From Drosophila miranda (taxonomy: Eukaryota > Arthropoda > Insecta > Diptera > Drosophilidae), in NCBI RefSeq assembly GCF_003369915.1, contig NW_022881603.1:29137522-29201521 (forward strand): DNA of 64,000 nucleotides, in the 5' to 3' direction. Positions 57,307-64,000 of the stretch are shown here, piece by piece; positions within the stretch are counted from its first letter, which is position 1, and the number at the start of each line of letters is the position of its first letter. The translations under genes were made by a program, and so were the position numbers. The notes below the pieces were generated by a model. That model made no database searches, had not been told where the DNA came from, and saw nothing but the letters and a program-made list of their open reading frames with translations.

Positions 57307-58260
57307 ATGGAATACGCTGTGGTCTGTGCCAAAAAAACCTGCTGGCTCTGCGACAGCGTAGTGCACGCAAAATGCGCTGAATTTTCTGGCCTCGTGAGTG
57401 AGTGCTATAGCCAAACGTAATGGCTTGCATTACAGTTGCGAGGCATGCCGGGCGGTGGAGAAGGACATGGTATCTTTCATGAGGCAGACGCGGAGTGGCT
57501 TTAAGGAGCTGACCGTTGGTTTTAAAAACCAATACGATCGGCTCCTAGCCATGGAGGCTCAGTTTAGCGGTTTAAAACTGCTGAATGAGTCTCCGAGGCG
57601 CAAAAAGGTCACTCCGCGGGATCTGCAATTGCCAACCGTCACTCAGCCGTGCGCCGCCGAAAAACTGACTCCGACCGCTCCAAGTGTGCAGCAGTTGATC
57701 TCGTTTGCCACTCCAAGGGCAACGACAGCAGCTGGCGATGCAGATTCGGTAGCCGAATTAATCGCCTCGGAGAATGTGCAGCCAAGTACGTCTGCAGCGT
57801 CCGTGTCCGTGGTGTCCGCAAGTTCGCTAGTTGTCCCGTCTATCCACCGTCTATCTATATATTAGTCACCACAGGTACTAGGCCTGTGGTGACTAAACCA
57901 CTGGTGGGAGTCCCACCAAAACGACAAGTTTTTGTTTCACGGCTGGCCCCTGACCTCACATCTAATGATGTAATTGCTTTTATTCAAAGCAAAATAAAAG
58001 CCGTGGGTTTAAAGGTGGAGAAATTTAACTTCTCTTATGCCAGGGAGATAGCCTCGTTTAAGATAAGCATCTCCCCAACTCAATTTGACACCATTTGCTC
58101 CGCCAAATTTTGGCCGGAGCATTTGGTGGTGAAGGAGTTTAAGGCTAAGAAGAAGAATAGGCCCCCCATATCCCTTCCAAATCTTTCCAGTGTGCCACCC
58201 TCAACCTCAACTTCCTCTTCCTCAACTTCCCGTCTTGCTTTCACCTTTCCAAAAAACTAA
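57307..58260 (+). pseudogene. non-LTR ORF1: PHD-like finger and RRM-like region, frameshifted
   Basis: From 57307 a CAKKTCWLCDSVVHAKCAEF stretch forms a PHD-like zinc site. Its last pair (CEAC, about 57435) is in another frame, so there is a shift near 57400. After the stop at 57865, another frame gives RQVFVSRLAPDLTSNDVIAF (about 57920-57985), the RRM-like C-terminal region of such ORF1 proteins, ending 58260. Two frameshifts therefore break the protein. Confidence 0.65.
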
Positions 58261-58269
58261 CTTCTCTTT

Positions 58270-61033
58270 TAGTAACCTATCAGAATGTAAGAGGCTTGCG
58301 TAGTAAGCTCAGCATTCTTTTCCGGGATAGTGTTGCATTTGCTTCCCACGTTATTGTGTTTACTGAAACCTGGTTAAAGCCGGACATTCTTAGTTCCGAG
58401 GTTTTGGCAGGTCGGTACACAACTTTTAGAAAGGACCGTTCGTCTCGACGTGCAGGGGGGGTTCTAATTGCAGTGGACTCTTACTTCACGTCGGAACACT
58501 TCACAGTCCAAGTTCAACAGGAACTGGAATTCCTGTGTGTAAAACTGATTCTTCCCGCTTTCGCTATATACATTACTTGCTCGTATATCCCACCTTCTTC
58601 GGATATTTCAATTTATGAGCAGCACTTGTCCGCTTTAACCGCTGTTTCTTCCTCGCTATCTGATAAAGATCGTATGATAGTTCTTGGTGACTTCAACTTG
58701 CCAGGAACTGTTTGGTCTTCGGTAAACGAGTCTAGTATCCTAGTGCCCATGTCACGACATGACTTTGTTGACGGCTTGCTTGACCTATCCCTGTCTCAAG
58801 TCAACCATGTGAAAAATTCCTTGGGTCGATTGCTTGATCTGTGCTTTGTATCGGATCCGGCCATAGTGTTGTTAACCCGAGCCCTTCCGCTCACTATACC
58901 TGAAGACGCCTACCACCCTACTTTCGAGGTGTCGCTAGATATAGGACCAACTGTATTGGATCGGTCGAGTAGGCTGCCCGAACGTGTCCGCTGCTTTCGT
59001 AAAGCCGAGATTGCGAAGCTTAATAACCTCATTAGGGATTTTGATTGGTCCGCTTTGTACTTGTGCACTGATATCATAAAAGGCACAAACATTTTTTACA
59101 ATGCTCTTGGCACATTGTTCGATTCTTGTGTCCCGCTTTCTTGTCCGACTAGATCTGCAAAACCCCCTTGGTTTACCAAAGAGTTATCCAGTCTAAAAAA
59201 CTTAAAATCAAGACTTTATAAAAAATTTCAAGAAGTGGGTTCTCCTACTTCTTACTCTCGCTATGTATTAGCTCGGTCAAACTTTTCAGTTCTTAATGCT
59301 CAATGCTATAAGAACTACCTATCTCGATGCAGGATACGTTTTTCCCAGGACCCTAAACAGTTTTACAGCTTCGTAAACAGTAAGCGTAGAACGTCCGAAC
59401 ACCCATCCTCGCTATCTTTTTGTAATACGTCGGCAAATAATGATCAGGCAATTGCCGATTTTTTTGCCCAATTCTTCCAAACCACCTATTCTGAGGAAAT
59501 CTACTCTGGTCATCCGTACCCATACGGTTTACCGAGGTCGAACGGCATTTTCAGTCCCTTGTTAAATGAATGTTCCCTACTTCATGATCTTCGACTAGTT
59601 AAGCCGGTGTTTTCACCGGGTCCAGACGGTTGTGTACTCAGGTACTGCGCCGAGGCTCTGTGTGGACCTTTGCTTAAACTATTCAACCTGTCCATTGATT
59701 CTTCTTGCTTCCCCCGAACTGGAAGGAATCGTTTATAATTCCTCTCCATAAAAAAGGTAGCAAGTCTGATGCAAAAAATTATAGAGGTATAGCAAAGTTA
59801 TCCGCTATTCCTAAAATGTTTGAGAAGGTTTTAACTCCGCACTTGCAACATCTCTGCAAGTCACTTATATCTCCAACTCAGCATGGATTTATAAGGCGGC
59901 GATCAACCACCACGAACTTGTTAGAGTTTACCTCTTTCATTATTAAAGGCTTTCAATGTAACTTACTAAACCATTCCCTTTTAGCGCATAAACTTGACCT
60001 TTTAGGGTTTCCGCCCAACCTCCTGAGATGGATTTCTAGCTATCTTTGTTCTAGGTCTCAAAGAGTCCTCTTCAAAAACTCCCTCTCCTTACCAGTAAAG
60101 GTTTCTTCGGGAGTACCACAAGGCAGCCATCTAGGCCCCTTACTCTTCACACTCTTTATTAATGACTTACCTTCAGTATTAACATACTCTCGAGTACTTA
60201 TGTATGCGGATGATGTTAAATTCTGTGTCCAGTACAAGGACATTTCATTTCATTCTCGCTTGCAATCCGATCTCAATAACTTTCAGTCATGGTGTTGTGC
60301 AAACTTGTTACACCTTAATGCCTCGAAATGCAAAGTTATGACATTTCATCGTTCTAGCCCTTTGTTGGCTCCCTACACCCTATTTGGTGGTTCTCTTGAG
60401 AGAATTACCCTGGTGGATGATCTGGGTGTTATGTTAGACCCCAAGTTAAAGTTTTCCGAACACATTTCTACCATGGTAAATAAGGCCATGGGCGTGCTTG
60501 GGTTTATAAAGAGGTGGTCAAAGGAATTTGACGACCCCTATATAACAAAGACTCTCTATACCTCGCTTGTTCGTCCGATCTTAGAATACGGCTCCTGTGT
60601 ATGGTGCCCTCAGTACAAAGTACACCAGGACCGTATAGAATCAGTACAGAAAAACTTTTTACTCTTTGCTCTGCGGGGCCTTAACTGGGATGCGGGTGTA
60701 AGACTCCCATCTTACTCTAGTAGACTACTATTAGTAAACCGCCCATCCTTAGTTAACCGTAGAAAAATGCTTGGTGTGATATTTATGCACAACTTGATCA
60801 GGGGTGACATAGACAGCCCTGATCTGTTGAGCCGCATAAACTTCACGATTCCTATTAGACTGACTAGAAATTTTATACCGTTGTTCCTTCCACTTTGTAG
60901 ATCGAATTATTCCTTGCATGAACCGTTTAGGGTCTTATGCTCGGATTATAATTACGTATACAATATTATATCCACCACTAATTCTCTTCCTCTTATTAAA
61001 TTATTAATCCTTACACACCTTTCTATTAATTAG
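58270..61033 (+). pseudogene. non-LTR ORF2: AP-type endonuclease and RT, frameshifted, RT motif A missing
   Basis: Endonuclease motifs: YQNVRGLRSK, VIVFTETWL, VLGDFNLPG, LLDLCFVSD, AYHPTF. One base is missing at about 59710-59716 (SSCF/PPNWKES). RT motifs: ISPTQHGFIRRRST, SSGVPQGSHLGPLLF and YADD (about 60200). Between FIIKGF and LNHSLLAHKL (about 59955) the segment that should hold the first catalytic Asp is missing. Terminal LTHLSIN ends at 61033. Not functional. Confidence 0.8.
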
Positions 61034-61322
61034 TAACTGTAGTGGTATTTGTACTTTGATTGCATGCTTAGTTTCTTAGTAAGTTTAGTACTAATTTTCC
61101 TCGAATGTTAGTCTAATAGCTATCTTTCTTGCATGTTCGCGTTTGGTTCGGCTACGCACCGCGCGTCATGCGGCAGCGCCCCTCGGTCGGTTGGGCGGGA
61201 GGAGGGCTGCGTTTTGCCTGGGATCCGCGCGTAACAGCCTTCTGCTGGTGTCACACGGGCCACTTGACGGTGCAGTAACTGCATCGCCTCTTGAAAGATG
61301 CAGTCATTGCATGTCAACGTCC

Positions 61323-61689
61323 AAAGATAATACGAGTTCTGATCACTAAACGTGGAAATCCCTAATTATAGGACCAAAGCTTCAATAAATTCTACAAAAT
61401 TTTCCTAAATACCCAATATTTGTCCTTTTCGAGCTTGACTCCGTCCGATATACGCTTTCTCTTGTCGCCGGAATATAACCTCAATGAAATCTAAGTTGGT
61501 CTATGGTATGTTTATGTGGTCAGTAACCTTGGCAATGGCTAATTTCCAAATCTATATCTAGAAAATTAGACTTCCGAAAGCCATCGATACTCTTCCCTCA
61601 TAAACTCTTTTGTGGTTATCCTATTATAATTTGGCCGACCTATCCGCCTTTGTGAATAGCTGTCGTATATTCCCAAATTAATTCTGGTA
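61323..61689. other. gypsy-type leader, middle part (no gene)
   Basis: Sequence between the CR1-like insertion and the mini-me-like fragment. No coding or structural feature recognised. Probably untranslated leader or older insert. Confidence 0.4.
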
Positions 61690-61880
61690 ACAAAAAAAAC
61701 GAGGGGGAACGTTGTGAGTTGCTGCGGACACCGCAACTCTACAGTTATACCCAATACTAAGTCAGTATGGCTCTCCTCCGGCAGACGCAGCTAATATTAA
61801 ACGACACGACAAAGAGTGCGTGCGAGAGAGACAGAAAATCAGTCTGAGCGTGACTCATTTTGAGTATCGGGTATAAATAT
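61690..61880 (-). repeat. mini-me-like fragment, internally deleted
   Basis: The inverse complement joins the repeat start (ATACCCGATACTCAAAATGAG) directly to its last part (CACGCTCAGACTGATTTTCTG onward), omitting the core and GTCY microsatellite. It carries the intact sequence (GTATTGGGTATAAC) where BEL_B inserted near 5280. It lies within the gypsy-type leader. Confidence 0.65.
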
Positions 61881-62094
61881 CAGTTTCCATCCCTTGCTAC
61901 CTGTCGGATTCTATTTGGTTAGGTATTCCGAAACTCAGAATCTTAAACCCAAAATTCCATCAATATCCTCCGTTACAGTAGTTGGACGGGAAGTATTAAT
62001 TTTAATGTGGAATTTAAAATTGCAACGAGCAAAGTTTTTGGGGGTTTTAACCAGTAGTAACTCGTACTCTGGCCCCACGTTGGGCGCCAATCTA
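61881..62094 (-). other. gypsy-type leader next to the 5' LTR, with primer binding site
   Basis: 62072-62089 on the minus strand reads TGGCGCCCAACGTGGGGC, complementary to a tRNA-Lys 3' end. It lies 5 bp from the LTR end, the expected place for minus-strand primer binding. Confidence 0.8.
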
Positions 62095-64000
62095 TGTAAT
62101 GTGCCAGAAATTCATATTCGTAGAGGTGTGAGATTGTATGTACGGATGGGAGGTTGTACATACTTTTTTTGACAGTCAGACACCAATAGTATAGCAGGAT
62201 TTCCGAACGTGTACCTCTAGCTATGCTCTAACTAGCTCGCCGGAATGTCGTGGGATCTTTCCTACTCTCCTATCTGCTATACGAACACATTCGCAAAGAT
62301 GTTTTAGGTACACTTGATTTAATGTTCAAAAGGATCTCTACAGAAGTAATCAAAAAGAAAAGAATGTGAATTTTAACTAACTGGTTAATCGACTACCGAC
62401 AAATAGTCAGGCTATATTCCGTCGCTCTTGGGGAACTCAGATGACTTTGACCCCTTCTCTACCCTCCCTACCTTTAGTATGCCGTTTAATCGACAGCATA
62501 CCCCTAATCGAGCGCATCTCTATTTGATCATCGGACTTCCTCAGGCTCTACTCAGGACAAACACGAAAGCTTTAATGTTCGATTATTATCTACTAGTTAT
62601 TGTTTAATAGTTCAAAATTTAAGGGTTTGGACTTCATGGTTTTCCAGATAAGTATAAACTTAGCATAAAGTAATTAAATAAAGAAGGAGGAAATAGTAGC
62701 AAGTTATTCCTAGTTATATGTATATATGTATATAGGACTTATGTGTAGAGAATATGGCGTAAAAGAAATTAAATTGGAAATAAGAGAAAAATATGATAAT
62801 TATATAACTAGAAGGCAAACGTGAAAGAAAAATTAGTAGCCGATCCGCTTTAAATTATGGCACGGATATAGTTGTTTTATATACCGGAATAGAAGTTTTA
62901 TAAGACAGATATATATTTCGAAAATACTCGAGAATTCCGTTTAAGGAAGTTTCGTAACTCACTCATACTTTATACGAATTATCCGGCGTGTCCGTTGAGC
63001 TCAAGGGGCGACGTAGGAACATATTCTGAGGAAGGGAGAAAAATTATGAATATACAGGTCTTCACTTCTAATTCGGATGAAACACCGATTTTGTTTCCAT
63101 TTCCATACCCGTACGACGACGATTTGCCACTCAACGGCTGATCTTAAAAAAAAATGTGGTTTTCATTTGCGCTAATTTCTAATTATGGGTAATTATATAC
63201 ATTATTGGTTTTTTTCTTTTTAAATCTATACAATACAAAAATAGTTAGTGCGTAGCCTAATCTTTAATAAATGGAAAATCTCATGACGAGACTCAAAACT
63301 AATACTTTGGTACATTTTCACACGACGACTATTAAACGGCAGTGTGGATCGCCGCAGAATAATGTTTTATTTTCACAGTTTGAGAGCCACTCCACACACT
63401 GCGAAGAACTACATGCGAAAGCCTTAGCCGCGCGCTTAATTCATAAGCGAGAAGGGTGACGAGTGCGGCATATTAGTTTCTCCGAATTCGCAAGAAAACC
63501 ATTCTTCTCGTCTTACTCCAAAATGTACTTCAGCTCAAGTATGCATCCACATAACTTCGGGTTTCACTCTAGTATATCTTCGGACGGCTCTTTCTGGTTT
63601 ATTTGGTTGTAGTTATCGTTGGTTTATGTAGATGCTGGTTCCTGGGAAATCCGAGGTCTTTCCCAGATCTACTAAGAAATCGATGGACTTTGACGACCTC
63701 GTTCTTGGAGGGGGGTCAATTGGTTTTTCTTTCCCAGTGTCGAACGTAGTAAGATTTCCAGCCCTATGATACGAGACTGTTAAAGCTGTGTCACTATTGT
63801 AAGGTCCAAATACCTTTTATTTTTCTTAATCCAAAAGGAATAATGCAGTCCACCAGAACTTCAATTTACTTGGCACGTGTTTGATTGCACAACGTTTTCA
63901 AATTCACTTGGATATATATATTTGTATAAAAAGACACATCCGAATTCGCACAGCTTCACTATAGCAATGATCTAGCCAGAAGTTCTATTACTTGCATTAG
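62095..64000 (-). repeat. gypsy-type 5' LTR (runs past the window edge)
   Basis: Begins TGTAATGTGCCAGAAATTC on the plus strand (the LTR 3' end) and follows 49569-51472 with scattered substitutions. The transcription start of the element would lie in the part beyond 64000 or near it. The short frame at 63271-63459 recurs in all LTR copies but has no recognisable product. Confidence 0.8.

Larger units (their letters stand above)
56934..61322 (+). mobile_element. CR1-like non-LTR retrotransposon, head-to-tail partial tandem
   Basis: 56934-57293 and 60963-61322 match at an offset of 4029. The left segment carries an ORF2 3' end plus an element 5' end, the middle a full unit, and the right segment stops in the 5' region. 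No poly(A) is seen at the joins. ORF1 has a PHD-like finger and ORF2 has endonuclease and RT without RNase H. Clade assignment (CR1 versus Jockey-like) is uncertain. Confidence 0.75.
49569..64000 (-). mobile_element. Ty3/gypsy-type LTR retrotransposon with nested insertions, 5' LTR cut by window edge
   Basis: On the minus strand: 5' LTR (62095 to beyond 64000), tRNA-Lys-type primer site (62072-62089), leader, Gag (56444-54900), protease/RT/RNase H/integrase (54837-52072), 3' LTR (52051-49569). There is no envelope frame. The long LTR and Lys primer recall the Osvaldo/Ulysses group, but lineage needs a tree. The leader holds a CR1-like element (56934-61322) and a mini-me-like fragment (about 61690-61880). 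Pol is frameshifted, so the copy is dead. Confidence 0.85.

Noticed and set aside
63271..63459. 62-codon frame in every gypsy-type LTR copy (also 41006 and 50743)
   Set aside because: Repeated because LTRs are repeated; no domain and no reason to expect translation.

Overview
This window is heterochromatin-like Drosophila DNA. Short introns with GTAAGT-type donors, BEL/Pao, Ty3/gypsy, Tc1/S-type and non-LTR elements, a mini-me-like repeat with a GTCY microsatellite, and host genes recognisable as fly COA5, the DEAH-box splicing helicase DHX8/Prp22 (fly pea/CG8241) and the NSL-complex subunit KANSL3 (fly Rcd1/CG8233) all point to the genus. As I recall, the last two are neighbours on D. melanogaster 2R (Muller C). 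Co-amplified Muller-C genes decaying in a dense bed of transposons are what is described for the D. miranda neo-Y, so an obscura-group neo-Y is my best guess. This is inference, not proof.

Layout. 1-12.78 kb is nested transposon debris. A dead BEL/Pao element (BEL_A) lies next to a mini-me-like repeat. A second, pol-less BEL (BEL_B, LTRs at 5281 and 12574, 5-bp target duplication TCGGG) sits inside that repeat. A 5.93-kb tandem duplication followed by a 3.07-kb microhomology deletion remodelled the block. 12.8-13.4 kb holds a BED-type zinc-finger fragment and AT-rich DNA, followed by an intact two-exon COA5 gene (13378-13689).

13.77-37.57 kb is the core. A full-length but frameshifted pea gene (minus strand) lies head-to-head with a small broken gene and Rcd1 (plus strand). 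A unit of about 7.25 kb, running from inside pea to a GA repeat downstream of Rcd1, is present three times in tandem (15838, 23082, 30330). Copies 2 and 3 therefore carry only the 5' half of pea fused to a short foreign tail. An 8.39-kb unit (33662-42049) was then duplicated again, giving a 5'-truncated fourth Rcd1 (42051-45099) and a second copy of the downstream flank. That second flank alone received an apparently intact S/Tc1-like DNA transposon (45981-47715). Of the four Rcd1 copies, copy 2 is the only one with no obvious lesion.

49.57-64 kb is one Ty3/gypsy-type element on the minus strand. It has very long LTRs (about 2.48 kb), a tRNA-Lys-type primer site and a Gag that begins with a RING-H2 finger. 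Its pol has frameshifts. Its leader is interrupted by a CR1-like non-LTR element arranged as a partial head-to-tail tandem and by a deleted mini-me-like fragment. The 5' LTR runs off the right edge. I found no tRNA, rRNA or CRISPR array.
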